DNA of 64,000 bases from Rhododendron vialii. Taxonomy: Eukaryota; Streptophyta; Magnoliopsida; Ericales; Ericaceae. The first letter of the stretch is position 1, and every line of letters begins with the position of its first letter. The translations under genes were made by a program, and so were the position numbers. Under the pieces are notes generated by a model. The model was not told where the DNA came from, ran no database searches, and saw only the letters and a list, made by a program, of their open reading frames with translations. The stretch spans positions 5,500,501 to 5,564,500 of the forward strand of contig NC_080564.1 of the NCBI RefSeq assembly GCF_030253575.1. The letters are read 5' to 3'. Of the stretch, positions 45,712-58,710 are shown piece after piece.

Positions 45712-46357
45712 GGGGGACAAATGGGTCAGAGAGAGGATTTGTGTGCATCTTGGCCCAAAACAGCGCCGTTTTAAAGCGCTGCAAGTTGCAGCTCTTTTAG
45801 AGCACTGCAGGGACTCCAAGTTCAAAAAAGAATGTCATGAATTCGTAAAAGATTTCACGTGTTAAAAATCTAAGATTTCTATATTTTTTGCCAAAACTAA
45901 TCCATATTTTTTTCGTTTTCATTATTTTGTTAATTAACAAGAAAATAAAAAAATCCAAGTAAAGAGATGAGAGCAGAGCACAAAGCTGTAGCCTCACCTT
46001 TGAGCTGATCACCGAGGGAGGGGGTATTTCATGTACAAAAATGTACAGGAACACAACTTCCGGATACGACTCCGGACAGAACCGTGTGAGTGAGGCACCG
46101 TCCGATGTATTTGCAATCACAAGCATGCGAAGCTTCTGGACGCAGTTGTATCCAGAGTTATATTTCCAGCATTGCTCACGGTATATGTCCCCTTCTTTCA
46201 CAATGCAACAAGAAAGAAAATTCCCTTTCGGTAATCCATAACACGGACAGAGACATGCGGCAATCCATAACACCACACACGAACCCCCATTTCTCTCTAC
46301 TCCGCCTGTACAATGCAACTGAAAACCACGCGCCTTCTTTTGCTTTCGTCCGCAGCC

Positions 46358-48257
46358 ATGGCGAAGTCTGGGCTGGGAGCAGTTTGGGCACTTGGGTTGT
46401 CGTTTTTGACAGTAGTGGTGGGCGGGGAATCGATTGGAAGTGGTTCTTCTTCAGGAAAAAACTGTGGGTTTCCTGCTATTTTCAATTTCGGAGACTCGAA
46501 CTCGGACACAGGAACCGGGTCGGCGGCCTTCGTTGAGCTTCTTCCGCCGTACGGCATGAGTTTCCGCAACTTGGCCAGCGACGGTAACCTCATCATTGAT
46601 TTCATAGGTAAAAAAAAGTAAGGTTTTTCCACAGAATTTCGGGTCGGGTTTGTCAAAACCCGAACTGAAATCCGACGGGTTTTCTATTCCCAAGAATTTC
46701 AACAGTTTATTCCCAAGAATTTCCTAAACTGCATATGGCAACAGTTAAATTGATACTTAAATGACTTTGTGAGCGCTTCTGGCTGTGTATAATGATTGCA
46801 TTTTTCTTTCCTTCTGTTATTTTCTAAGTGGTTTAGTGATTATTGCAGCCGAGAATTTGGGATTGCCATGCTTGGATGGAGCCCTTGACTCAATTGGGAC
46901 AAGTTTTAGCATGGAGCTAACTTTGCAACTGGGGGAGCAAAGATCAGTCCAGTTGTTATTCACGGGTCAACTATCCCTCTCCACCTAGACATCCAAGTCT
47001 CTGAGTTCTTACAATTCAAGTCGCGCACCGTTGCCCAGCATAAGCAGCTTGGCAATAACAGTTAGTCCTTCCTCCCTTTTTTCTCCTTCTTCCTGTTTTC
47101 TTCTTGCCCAGTGCAAGTATTGATCACCGCACTGTGCTAATGGTGATGGTGGTTGGTGGCATTCAGGTGACAACCTTCCGGTGGCCGAGGTTTTCCCAAA
47201 GGCTCTTTACACCATTGACATTGGGCAAAATGACGTTGTTGCTAATGTTGACAGTTCTTTCATTCCAACTATCATCGAGCAGTTCTCATGTTCCCTACAG
47301 GTAAACAACACCTGCCCCATTTACCATAGTTGGATGATTTGAATTTGCCAATGTTGACATGCGATCTTCAGTACTGCTATACAAGCACAATGTTTGTACG
47401 TAATTTCAATAGAGAAGATGTGTCATGTTATGGTACGTTCATTTTAAAGCAAATTTCAAAAATGATATGCCATGTCTTGAGATGCGATAATTGTGTGGGG
47501 AGTCTGCATGTAAACCATTTTCCTTTTGCTTTGACCTTTGAGGATTGAAGCTGAAGTCTTGTCCATGCTTCAGCAGCTGCTTAAGAGTGGAGCAAAGTTC
47601 TTGTGGATACATAATACAGGCCCTCAAGGTTGCAGCCCTAATGACTGCATAAAGAAGTCCGAATGCTTGGTAGATCAGAATGGATGTGTTATAAGTCGGA
47701 ACGAGCAGTCTACGGAATTCAACAAACAGCTGAAGCAAATGATCTACAAGCAAAGGGCACAGTATCCAGATGCGGCAATCACATATGTCGACGTGTATAC
47801 AGCTAAACATACGTTGATAGTCAACGCAAAGGATTACGGTAAACAAGCTACTATAAGCTAACGAAATACTTTAAGACAAACCTTCAAAAAAAAATTAGAA
47901 AGGTGTCCAGATTGCTATGCTAATTTGGCCTACCCTGCATTCTGGATAGTTTTTTTGTGTTAATTTATAAGTTCCTTGACACATGAAGGGGTCCTTTGTG
48001 ATAGGTTTGTGTGGGATGTGATGTTAGGTATGCACGATCCCTTCACGGTCTGTTGTGGCAATGGGTTCATGTGTGCTCAAAGAGACTTCAATCAAACACT
48101 CCTCGGCACTGCATGCACCGATCCGTCAAGGTACATTAACTGGGATGGCATGCACTACACAGAGGCAGCTAACCGGTTTGTTGCACAACTCATTGTGAAC
48201 GGCTCCTTGTCCAATCCCCCTCTACCAGTTGCAGAGGCTTGTCGTCGTACAGCATGA
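46358..48257 (+). pseudogene. GDSL esterase/lipase B: catalytic residues kept, frame broken in exon 2
   Basis: Exons by comparison: 46358-46607, 46849-47060, 47167-47300, 47574-47838, 48028-48257. Exon 1 gives MAKSGLGAVWALGLSFLTVV, then CGFPAIFNFGDSNSDTG, so the GDS Ser is present, but the following PSGRLCDGRL block has become LASDGNL. In exon 2, after DSIGTSFS (near 46908), one base is missing compared with copies C and D; the next frame then reads HGANFATGGAKISPVVIHGS. Block III (IDIGQND) and WDGMHYTEAANRF are intact. An in-frame ATG at 46313 could add 15 residues; 46358 was chosen by alignment with the other copies. Probably a recent pseudogene; a frame-error allele cannot be excluded. Confidence 0.8.
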
Positions 48258-49193
48258 AAGTATGTCAAAGATTCGAGTGTCGATTGCATGTTCATCATTT
48301 GCCTATATCGTATCAGAATTTGATGTACTACCTCTAATGTAGGAATATTGGTGGTCTATGACTGAAGGCTTATAAGATGTCTATGGTGTCTCCATAACAC
48401 ACTCTGAAATTGTTATCACATGTTACTACTTACAGTATCTCTTTACCAGATCACTATTTGTTTTGTCACCAGTTACGCTTTTATATCCGAAGTTCATAGC
48501 AAATTTCCAGGAAAGCCCAGTTGAAAAAAAGACAGCACGGAGCTTAAAGTATTTTTTATATGTTTTTTTAGCCAAAAAGAATAAAAATATGAGGTTATTG
48601 ACAATAGCTTGTAACTTAAAAGAAAAAAAAACGCAACCTTTTTTGCTTATTTTACTAATATCCATGATATGATATCCGAACTTGTTTGGATTTATAGGCA
48701 TATTATCCTCTGCCTAGTGGGCGGAGGTTAGCAAGACCGATTTAGTTACTCATTCAGAATTGAAAATAGAATTGAACTGTTGATAAGGACAAGACTATCC
48801 TTAGGCGTTACAAAAACAAAGAAAACTAGCCTTGCCGAAAGGGGAAGGATGGAGACTACTTGCCTGAACGATGGAAAGAAAGGACAAATCATTTCCTTTT
48901 GCGTTTTCCCTCCAGCCAAACAATCAAGATGAAAGTAATCTCTCTCCCTAGCTTTTCCATTCTCCACACCGGTCCAAAAGACAGTTCACTCACTTAAAAC
49001 CAATCATGCAATTCAATTCAGGACCCCAAACGTTGGACTTGGTCCACTTGTCTCCTTCAATTGACATCACACTTCTTGTCTATTAATTATAGTCCATACT
49101 ATTGTGACGTACACATATTCACATGCTGTTGTGAGAAGCTCGAGAGTCACATGTTTTTGTTCTTTAAAGGGACTCTGTTGAGCTTGTTTAACC
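48258..49193. other. Intergenic between GDSL-B and GDSL-C
   Basis: Carries a copy (48673-48741) of the dispersed repeat that ends at 11145. The last 200 bp should hold the GDSL-C promoter. Confidence 0.45.
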
Positions 49194-51856
49194 ATGGATT
49201 CTCGGCCGGAGGTTTGGATGTTTGGGTTTTTGGTACTTGGATTTGTTGGTGGACAGGTGGGTGGTGCTGGTGTTGCTTCGAGAAGCTGTGGGTTTCCGGC
49301 TGTGTATAACTTTGGAGACTCGAATTCCGATACTGGAGCCCGATCGGCGGCCTTGGGGGGTGTGCCTCCACCGAATGGCGTAACTTTCTTTGACAAGCCA
49401 TCTGGAAGGCTTTGTGATGGTCGTCTCATCATTGATTTTATAGGTAAGCAAGAATCTGTATATTTCTATCTAGTAAACAAACAGGATGGTTTGTCCCATT
49501 TCTCTCTGGAGGGACAGAATGGAATGTGTGTTGCAAATCTCACGTTCCTCGTTCCAATGCGCTTACAATCTTAGTGTGCGGTGAGAATCTCAAAAATATA
49601 AAAATCTCAAGCCATTACGGTGAAGTTTGTAATGCACTTTGATGAGGACATTAATTTTGGGGAGAAGATCTTTATGCTCATTAGTTCATATGTTTCATGT
49701 CCCCAAAATCTAACACATTGCAACACACATTGGAATATTTTGGACAATTGAATTCCAAAACACGATTGTGCGCCTGTAAGTAGTATAGGACATGAAAAGA
49801 ATTTTGCGTAGTGGAGTATCCGATGCTCATTCATACACATACAGCTCAAGACCGAACCCTCTGTTCAAATTCTCCGATCCCTTTCTCCCGAACCATAATC
49901 TAGAGCAATTAGATGAGTCTCTCTGGGCAATGGCACGCCATCCTTTATTCCCAGAATTCTTTTGTATTTTGGTCCCATGAGTACTTTTGCCACCACAATT
50001 GTGCCTTGAAATTAGTTTCTTAAAGTTTCCACCGCGTTGTGGGATTGGGAGTTTAGGAAGGCCATATATGGGAACAAGAATCTACAGATTGAGGATCGAT
50101 GGCCATACTGCTGATAGGCAAGATCCACCATTGATGGCTCTTCATTCATTTACTGCATCTTGCTACTTACCTTGTATTTTGAAAATAAAAGAACGATTTA
50201 ACATTTTCTCTTATGCAGCTGAAAATCTGGGATTGCCATACTTGAGTGCATACCTGGACTCAATTGGTACAAGTTTCAGACATGGTGCTAACTTTGCAGT
50301 GTCTGGTTCGTCTATTCGTCCAGGCGGCTATAGCCCCATCCACCTAGACCTCCAGATAAATCAATTCGGTCAATTAAAGTCGCGTACCACTGACCTCTAC
50401 AATCAAGTAAGCAGAAATGGTGAGCAAACTGATCTTTTCTCTAGAAAAAAAAGAAAAAAAATTTATGTTTCTTCTCTACCAATTGCTGCAGTAGTAAAAT
50501 TTGGGATCAACAAGTAAAGAGGAAGTATAGGACTAAAACTGTTAACTTGGTGGCATCCAGGGGAAAAGATTACACCATGTAAAAGTAGTATTCCGAGGCC
50601 TGAGGACTTCCCAAAGGCCCTATACACGTTTGATATCGGACAGAATGATATTGCCTTTGGTTTTCAGTATTCCTCTGAAGAACAAGTCAGAGCATTGATT
50701 CCCGATATCCTGGAAAAGTTCTCTAAAGCAGTTCAAGTAAGCACATCCATCCACACCTATCTGCTATATTTACTGAGACATTGATGTTCATCTTCTTCTT
50801 TTCTTCTGGTACATAATAAGCCACCGAAATGATGTTTCAGTGGTATATTTGAAATAACAGGCCCTCTTCAAAAAAGAAGAAGACATAATAGGCCACTTTA
50901 CTGGGCCATTTCATTTGGAATTATAAGACTCAAATTTGCCACAACAGTAAAGTTATGTTTACGTCAGTCGAAGAAATATGAGCTCACACTATGGGATGTG
51001 TGGATATCATACAATATTTCATCCTATTTTGGATACTGAATAACATTTATCAGGTCTATGTTTCAGAACTTGTATGACCAAGGGGCAAGATTCTTCTGGG
51101 TGCATAACACGGGGCCACTCGGCTGCTTGCCATATAGTGTCATCAACGATCAATCAAAGCCCGGAAATTTAGATCAACACGGGTGTGTGATGCCAGTTAA
51201 TGAGGTGGCTATGGAGTTCAACAGGCAGCTAAAGTACAGGGTCTCAAAGCTAAAGGCGCAACTTGTACATTCAACATTTACATACGTTGACGTGTATTCG
51301 GCTAAATACTCTCTGATAAGCAATGCAAAGAATCTAGGTACTACTCTTAAACACACATGCCAAGAGTTCTCCAGAAAAGTGTCCCGAATTCTCGGCTGAT
51401 TCACGACATTCATCCTCAATGGGGCCAAAAATTATCCGGCAAATGTTGAGTACTAGGCGCCGCTGCATTTTTTGGATAGTTATATTTTGTGTCTTGCAGT
51501 ATTACTACTTGCTATTTCTACGAGCATTGGCTCACTACAAAAGAAAGGCTACATTTGGCGAAATATTCAATCAGATGGAGCAAATCTAACTGTTCTGAGG
51601 GAATTTGATGGCAGGTTTCGAGGATCCGATGGATTTCTGCTGCGGCAGTTACTACGGATACCATGTGGATTGCGGAACGTTGGCATTCGTTAACGGCACC
51701 GTCTATGGATACCCGTGCAAAGAGCCATCGAGACACATTAGCTGGGATGGAATACACTACTCTGAGGCTGCCAACAAGATGATTGCAAATCTCATTGTCA
51801 ATGGCTCCCTTTCCGATCCTCCGATATCAATCGCAGATGCTTGTCAACCTCTATGA
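49194..51856 (+). CDS. GDSL esterase/lipase C (intact, 5 exons)
   Basis: Exons: 49194-49443, 50219-50419, 50561-50736, 51067-51337, 51615-51856, all GT-AG; open frame of 379 residues, the usual size for plant GDSL esterases. A hydrophobic start (VWMFGFLVLGFVGGQVGG) is a likely signal peptide. Block I is CGFPAVYNFGDSNSDTG with Ser43; block II is FRHGANFAVSGSS (oxyanion Gly); block III is FDIGQND (Asn); block V is SWDGIHY with Asp344 and His347. The product is thus expected to be an active secreted serine esterase. The subfamily (ENOD8/alpha-fucosidase-like, next to At3g27950) is inferred; the substrate is unknown. Introns 1 and 4 are long and the 5-exon pattern is shared by all four copies. 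Confidence 0.92.
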
Positions 51857-53256
51857 ACACGCACCCTTGACCTTGATTTCCTCTATTATCGTTTGTGGAT
51901 GATCGATAATCGTAGCGGGTTCTTGTGCTTTCGCTCTATACAGCTCTAAGGCGTCTGAAATGATGCAGAGTATGCTTCTGCAATTGGAATATGCAAAATT
52001 TTCAATTTGGAAATCGTTTAGTAGATTCTGTCCCAGCAATGTGTACAGATGGATGGTTTGAAGACTGTTACATCTGTATAAAGTTATAAACACAATAGTT
52101 GGCATCAAGAAGTTTTCATCCAAACAACCCCTAAAACCTCGAAATCGTCCTGAGATATAGGTTCCAGGCTTCCAGGTGGAGCTTCACAATCTCACAATTA
52201 TGCGTAACTAACGCGTCACTTGGTGGTGGACTCCACACTTATTTGTGGCTGTGTGCGAGCCCAAAGTTCCACTAAATAAGAACATCTTCCAAATCTCGGT
52301 GAAAAACAAAAAAAGAACGAGTGAAAAATAAAACAAAAGAGCGAAGTATATAGTTGTTCTTCCTTGTTCACTCAGGGGCGAAGTGCAATGTTTTTTTTTT
52401 CAAATACGCGAAGTAATTTGCATATTTAATTGTTACCCAGTTTAAATATTATTTTTCCTTCCCGGACTGATTTTTATTTATTTTTTGATCGGCTTCCTTC
52501 TCCGGATTGTTGGTAACCAAAGAGTAGCATTTCTTAGACATAATTACAATAGCAAGGGCTTGTTTGCCTATTATCTGTTCATTGGTTTTTTTGGAATGAG
52601 CCAATTTTGTTACTTCTCAAATTCTTCTCATCAGAAGTCCCAAAAAAAAAAAAGAATCTTTAACCTAAATATGCAAAAAGGTCACGAAAGATGATTTTTT
52701 TTTTTTTCCCCCCAAAAAGAAAGCAAGACAAACCAGACGTACATATTGTTTTTGTTCTTGTTTTGAGTGCAATTTGTTTTTCTTATTTTGTTGTTGTCTA
52801 TCGAAACTTTTTTTTTATAATTAAATTATGTCTAATACGTGCCCCCACCAATGTCAATTTCGAGCTACGCCACTATCCTCACTTATCTTATTTCCATAGT
52901 AAGATAATTATATAGACCTTGCAAACCCCTTCTCATTTAATATACTGAAGTTTTCTATTTCGTTGCATTAGCTAACAATGTATAATTTGGTTTACCATCG
53001 GTTAAGTTAATTAATCAGTAAACCATTAACATTTCTTTCTGAACTGAACATTAACATTAACATGATTCTAAGAAACATCACCTTTAAGCTAACCGGTTTA
53101 GCTCAATTAATATACTTACTTAATTAACGTTACAAAACTTCACTATCCAACGAAAAAACATATAGGCACATAGCTCTTCTAACAAGCTCAGAAGAATCTC
53201 ATTTCCTCTGTCTTTGTCTGAACTCTTCTGCCGAGGTTGTTCACGACCAGCCACAT
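51857..53256. other. Intergenic between GDSL-C and GDSL-D
   Basis: AT-rich with poly-A/T runs. No gene, and no repeat I can bound. Confidence 0.45.
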
Positions 53257-55727
53257 ATGGGTTCTCCGCCGTGTACATGGGTGCTTGGTTTGGTGGTACT
53301 AGGATTTGCTGCCGAACAAATGGTGGGTGGTGCTAGTGCTGGTGGTCGTGGTGGTTCGAAGAGTTGTGGGTTTCCGGCTATATACAACTTCGGGGACTCG
53401 AATTCAGACACCGGCGGGCGTGTGTCGGCCTTCGGCCAAGACCCGTCGCCGTATGGCGAAACTTTCTTCGGCATGCCGTCTGGAAGGCTTTCTGATGGTC
53501 GTCTCGTCATTGACTTTATAGGTAAGCAAGCAGTAAATATGTTTATATAGCCGGGTCTTGGCAGCTGTTGGATTTCATCGTGCATTATAACAGCTGTTCG
53601 TAGGCACCCTGAAACGTTGGATGAATTGCATTGTTGGTATTGACCCTAAAAAAGAAACAGTAGGTACAACAAGTCCACATATTTGCCCCTATTTCTCGCT
53701 TGTTTCTGGCCAGTACTTGTTTGATATTTTCAATGCACTCCCAATCACACAATATGATGAAAATCTCGAAACATACGATGTTCAAGATTTGGTCATTCGC
53801 AATATGTAGTGAGATGATAAAAAAGGACATGTTTTCTTGAGATCGAATCCTCTGTCCAGATTCTAGATGGCTACCCCGGCCCGAATTGTGTATCAAGAGT
53901 GTAACACTATTGTACATGATTATGAGTGCAATACGGAGAGGAATCAAAGATTTCGAAATCTCTGTCTCAAAGAGCTAACTTAGATCTCTTGATGGGTGAA
54001 TAGACATTCGGATTCTGTTTTCCTAAAGAACAATAGCCGGCTGCACGATCAAAGTACAAGATCGCTGGAAAACGACCATTAAATAGTGACGGAAGAAGTA
54101 GTTTAATCTTGCTCGTGGAAAATTGTGTGCAAATCAATCAAGTTTGTTAGTTCATGCACGCTCACTTGGAACAAATATCAGTCGAAATTGCTCATGGAAT
54201 ATTTCTCCCTCTACTTTTGGATGAAAAGAATGACTCATGTAATCGTTATTTGCAGCTGAAGAACTGGGATTGCCATACTTGAGTGCATACCTGGACTCAA
54301 TTGGAACAAATATCAGTCATGGTGCTAACTTTGCAGTAGCCGGTTCCACTATTCGTCCAGGCGGCCACAGTCCTTTCTTCCTTGACATCCAAATCTCACA
54401 ATTCATTCACTTCAAAACCCGTACCGCTCTCCTCTACAAGAAACTTAGCAAAAAGGGTATGTTCTAGGGCCAATTTTTTTTTTTTATGCGAAAATACATA
54501 GGTATAGGCACTGGTGGGGAGATATTTTTATGAACTATGTATGTTAACTTGGTGGCATCCAGGTAAAAGCAATCTTCCGAGGCCTGAGGACTTCTCGAGG
54601 GCTCTTTACACTTTTGACATGGGGCAGAACGATTTAGCCTTGTTTGATCAGGATACTAAAACCACAGAAAAAAAGGTCAGAGCATCTATTCCTGATATCC
54701 TCGAGAAGTTCTCCAAAGCAATTCAGGTAAGCAAAAACACAACCATTTCTCACAGGAAAATGCTACTTTTTCGTAATAGATAGCGTACAATACTCAACTA
54801 AAACGACGTGGCAATGAGATTTTCGAAATGATTTCCATTTAAATAGGATTTTTATTTGAAATTGTAAGACTTAAGTTTGCCACACCATTCTGTAGCGAAC
54901 TATTACATTGTTCATTTCTATTTGTAAGTCTACTACTCTTGTTGAAAGACTTTGTGTCTATGCTACTAATATTGATCGTTTACGTCGAAAATATGATACC
55001 TCGTATCTTTTGATTGGTACTAAATGTCTTGCGTCTATGTTTCAGCGATTGTACAAGGCAGGGGCAAGGGTATTCTGGGTACATAGCATTGGGCCAATTG
55101 GATGCTCGCCATTCACAGTCATCTATGGCGAATCAAAGACCACAAAGTTAGACAAATATGGGTGCATAAAATCTCAGAATGAGGTGGCTAAGGAGTTCAA
55201 CAAGCAGCTAAAGGACAGTGTCTCCAAGCTAAGGGCAAAACTTGCGCATTCAGTATTTACATATGTTGATGTGTATTCAGCGAAGTACTCAGTGATAAGC
55301 AAGGCAAAGAAGTTAGGTAAGCTTACTACTAGAAAACTGGACAAACCCATAAAACTTTCGGGAGAAAAAAAAAAAAAAAACTCAAACTTTTTTCAATATA
55401 GAGCCTCTTTATTTGTTGCATAGTCGTCCATAGGATTGAGCCCAAGTAACTGTTTTTTTATGGAAATCTGATCTGATGGCAGGTTTTAATGATCCGATGA
55501 AGATTTGCTGTGGGATTTACGGTGAATATCAGGTGGATTGTGGGTCAACAGAAACTGTGAATGGAAAAAAAGTCTATGGAAAACCTTGTGCTGATCCATC
55601 AAAATACATAAGCTGGGATGGTACACACAATACTGAAGCTATCAACAAACTAATCGCAAAGCTCATTGTCAACGGCTCCCTTTCTGACCCTCCGGTATCA
55701 CTTGCAGATGCTTGTCATACTCCTTGA
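53257..55727 (+). CDS. GDSL esterase/lipase D (intact, 5 exons)
   Basis: Exons: 53257-53521, 54256-54456, 54563-54726, 55046-55316, 55483-55727, all GT-AG; open frame of 381 residues. Start MGSPPCTWVLGLVVLGFAAE is signal-peptide-like, followed by a Gly-rich linker and CGFPAIYNFGDSNSDTGG with Ser48. HGANFAVAGSTIRPGG, FDMGQND and SWDGTHN (Asp346, His349) complete the catalytic set. In the last motif the residue after His is Asn where copies A-C have Tyr. Copies C and D are the most alike and share intron positions, so they are probably the youngest pair. Role as for copy C; the substrate is unknown. Confidence 0.92.
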
Positions 55728-55954
55728 ACACCGAAGCCTTCATAGCTATGTTATCGAAATGCTTGTTCAATAATCATAGCATGTTTTCCTGTTATATAGG
55801 TGTCCACGACAGTACTGTTAAGTATTCTTTTGCAATTTTGATAATCAGACCATCTTATATTGTAGTTTAGGTTTCTGTCAATAAGAGTGAGCCTTGAATT
55901 TGATACCAATTATACATATGCGAAACATGGGGGTGTTTGTGGACAGTGACACCA

Positions 55955-56145
55955 CAGTACTCAAGATGGTTATGTTGGCCCGACGGTCAAGGCTTAGACT
56001 TAGGCTCCCTCCTAGGTCATGTTCAAAGCCTCCTAGATGTTATTGATCAACTCCTGTGGGGGCCACTCCATATGGGGATTGATTTGCCAAGATTAGTCGA
56101 GGTGCGCGTAAGGTGGTTCGAACACCCTGAGTTATGAAAATTAAG
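55955..56145 (+). mobile_element. tRNA-derived SINE
   Basis: B-box-like gtcatgttcaaagcc near the 5' end, then gattagtcgaggtgcgcgta, and a tail ggttcgaacaccctgagtta followed by an A-rich end. Same family as 31517-31695. Confidence 0.6.
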
Positions 56146-56490
56146 AAAGTGCACCACCCGAAAACTGAATAGAAACAAGAAGACAGGTCTGCATCTTAGT
56201 TCTCTTGCTAACTGGTTGCAGCTGAAGTTTGCTAATAGACAGTTTGGTGTAACAATCATGGAAACTGAAATCCAACAATTTCTTTATTGAAGTAGGATAT
56301 ATACAAATATGAAAGTGACAAAGGAATCCCCTCAAATCCTTAAACAATCAAATAATTGACAATCCTCCAGTTGTGAAAAAGTGGGAGTAACCAATCAACT
56401 TGGAATCTAATATTCACTCTGAAAACTTGTTTTTAAAACTTCAAAGGTATACATCAAATCAAACAGCATCATAATATACATCAACCAGCA

Positions 56491-58710
56491 TCATAAGAAC
56501 TGTAAGTTGGTGTCAAGGAGGGTTTCCAGTGACATAAGTTTCCTGTTTCTAACCCTCCCTCCTTCTTTCAATAACTCGGCTAACCTCCGCTTTTCGTCAT
56601 CCACATCAGGATTTGCTGTTCCTAGCTTCTCCTCTCTCATCCCAACAACATAATCCAGTATTTCAATTGCATCATCTGTCCTGCATAGAGAAAAACAAAA
56701 ACTTGGAATTCAGAAATGTGCAGAATTTTCTGATCTTGATCCAGTTTCATTTCTCAAACCCATTATCGCGTAAACAAGGAAAACAGTATGGCATCATAAA
56801 CAAGTGTTTGATTTTTGAAGAGAATAAAAGATGAATAATAGATACCTGCCCAATGCATCATAAGTTCCAGCAAGATTACTATAAACTCCCAATGTGTTTG
56901 GGTGATATGGTCCATATTCACTTTCGAAAATACTCCTTGCTTCTTGAAACAGCTCGGCAGCCTCATTTATCGCGTGAAGTTGTACACACACAAGACCCAT
57001 TTGGTTCAGAGCGACACCAAAAAGAGAAGATTTCTTCTCTCCGACTTCCCTAAGCTTTGAAATAGCACTTTCTAACGAATCGTGAGAATCAGAATAACTT
57101 CCCATCATATAGTACATTACTCCCACTTGGGCTTCAATTCCTGCAATTGTGCATTGCATACCTGGTGCATTCCCGTATATCTTCAAAGCCTTCTGAAGCA
57201 ATTTGAGTGCCTCCCCCGGTTCATTCATGGACTCGTAGATAGCAGAAACATTGATGAGACCACTAGCAATCTCTTCTGTATGGCCCCCTGGAACGGGTTT
57301 TGAATAAATCCGAAGTGCATTTTCGCAGTTGGATTTTGATTCCTTGAACTTTCCAATCTTGTTGTACAAGTCAGCCAAACGGACAAAGACTGAGGCAACG
57401 GACAGTTGGTTTTCCCCCTTGACTGACTTAAATACCACAAGTGCTTTTTGATAAGCTAAAATAGCCTCATCATACCTAGACAAAGATAAGTACGTATCGC
57501 CAATACTGCAATCAATGGAAGCCAAATCTAATTCCTGCCCATTTTCTGCCATTGTCATACTTGCTAAAACATACTGCCCAAGTGCAGCTTCATATTCTCC
57601 CTTTGACTCCAAAATAAGTCCCATAAGTCTCCCATCCGCCGCCTCTTGGGGAGAAGGAGGAGATCCGTTCTCTTTATGGATGTCAAGAGCCAACTGACAA
57701 AGCTTCTCAGCCTCATCAAATTGGAATGCTTGGACATGGGCTTCAGCAACATACCGACAAGTCTCACCAACTCGGTAATCCTTCTCCCCAAGAAATTCTC
57801 TTTGAACCTCCAAACCACCGGTATAGCAAAGAATTGAGTTCTCAATTTTTCCAATCAATGCATATGTATCTCCCAACTTCATTAATCCGGAAAATTTAGC
57901 AAGTGCACTATCGGGGCCTTCATCAATATCTGAAATTTCGATTGAACGGTCCAGAATAGGAATAGCCTCTGAGTACTGACCTAACCTGCAGTATAGTGAT
58001 GCTACAACATGCAAACACATGACTAGCTCCAAGTTGGGTTTCTCACTCGCACAACTTTCAAATGATTTCAATGCACGTAGAGCCAACTCAAGAGCCTTCC
58101 GAGGATTTCCCCCGGAGGGAACCAAGTCCTGTGCCTGTTTAAGTAAACAAGGTCCAAGGTATGCCGCCTCGAGAGAATCTTCCTTTCCCTCCTCCATTTT
58201 GCCCCGTCCTACATTAGAAGTCGTTTCGTTCGCCTTTCTTGCCTTCCCATTTCTTTTCCCAGTTGGAGGCTTCCCATGGAAAGATTTGCTCCTTGGACTT
58301 AAATGTGCAATTGCTTCAGACTTTTCATTCAAAAGCCCAGTTTGTTTTTTAGGCTCTTTATTCTCCACCACCACCACCTCTTTTCTTATCTCCACCTCCC
58401 TATAACTTCCTCCAGCATAGAATCGTAATTCAGAATCAATCCGAGACTCATCACCATAGGACAGAAAGCTAGGCCTCGACGGGGATGGGTCCGAGCTTTG
58501 CATCTCAAAGACATTTCTGTAAAGCTGCTCAATAGAGATGTCAACCTCTCCATCTATGGATTGATCAATGGACTCATTACCTGGACTGTGAGTACTTAAT
58601 GGACTTTTTGGAGACCTGTTTGTGAAAGATTTCTTGTATGGAATGTAGTGTTGATTGGGTGGTGATGACACTTCGTCCACATTTAACCCCTCCATGACCA
58701 ACTCAGGCAT
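56491..58710 (-). CDS. KLCR: Kinesin light chain-related (KLCR/CMU) TPR protein, 2 coding exons
   Basis: Coding exons on the minus strand: 58710-56846 and 56680-56491 (GT-AG), open frame of 684 residues. Residues 1-190 are low-complexity, Ser- and Lys-rich and probably disordered. From about 200 to 660 there are consecutive tetratricopeptide repeats (for example QYSEAIPILDRSIEI, RYDEAILAYQKALVVF, EPGEALKLLQKALKIYG, AINEAAELFQEARSIFE, DDAIEILDYVVGMRE), and the end reads KRRLAELLKEGGRVRNRK, SLETLLDTN. This matches plant KLCR/CMU proteins, which bind cortical microtubules and keep them in place during cellulose synthase movement. The position beside DEG1, OM47 and GDSL fits Arabidopsis KLCR2 (At3g27960). 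The start at 58710 is the first Met; Met6 is an alternative. Confidence 0.92.

Larger units (their letters stand above)
44458..45823. mobile_element. Non-autonomous Mutator-like element with 9-bp target duplication
   Basis: The ends are near-perfect inverted repeats over about 46 bp (cttggagtccctgcagtgct, ctaaaagagctgcaacttgc) and weaker similarity continues to about 80 bp. The flanks are an exact 9-bp duplication, aaaaaagaa (44449-44457 and 45824-45832). Long TIRs plus a 9-bp duplication are the hallmarks of MULEs. No transposase is present. Two other MITEs (44667-44933 and 45160-45533) and GA/CT microsatellites sit inside, so much of the length is later insertion. Confidence 0.8.

Noticed and set aside
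45797-46318. 173-codon minus-strand frame before GDSL-B
   Set aside because: Overlaps the end of the Mutator-like element and the GDSL-B promoter; no motif recognised.
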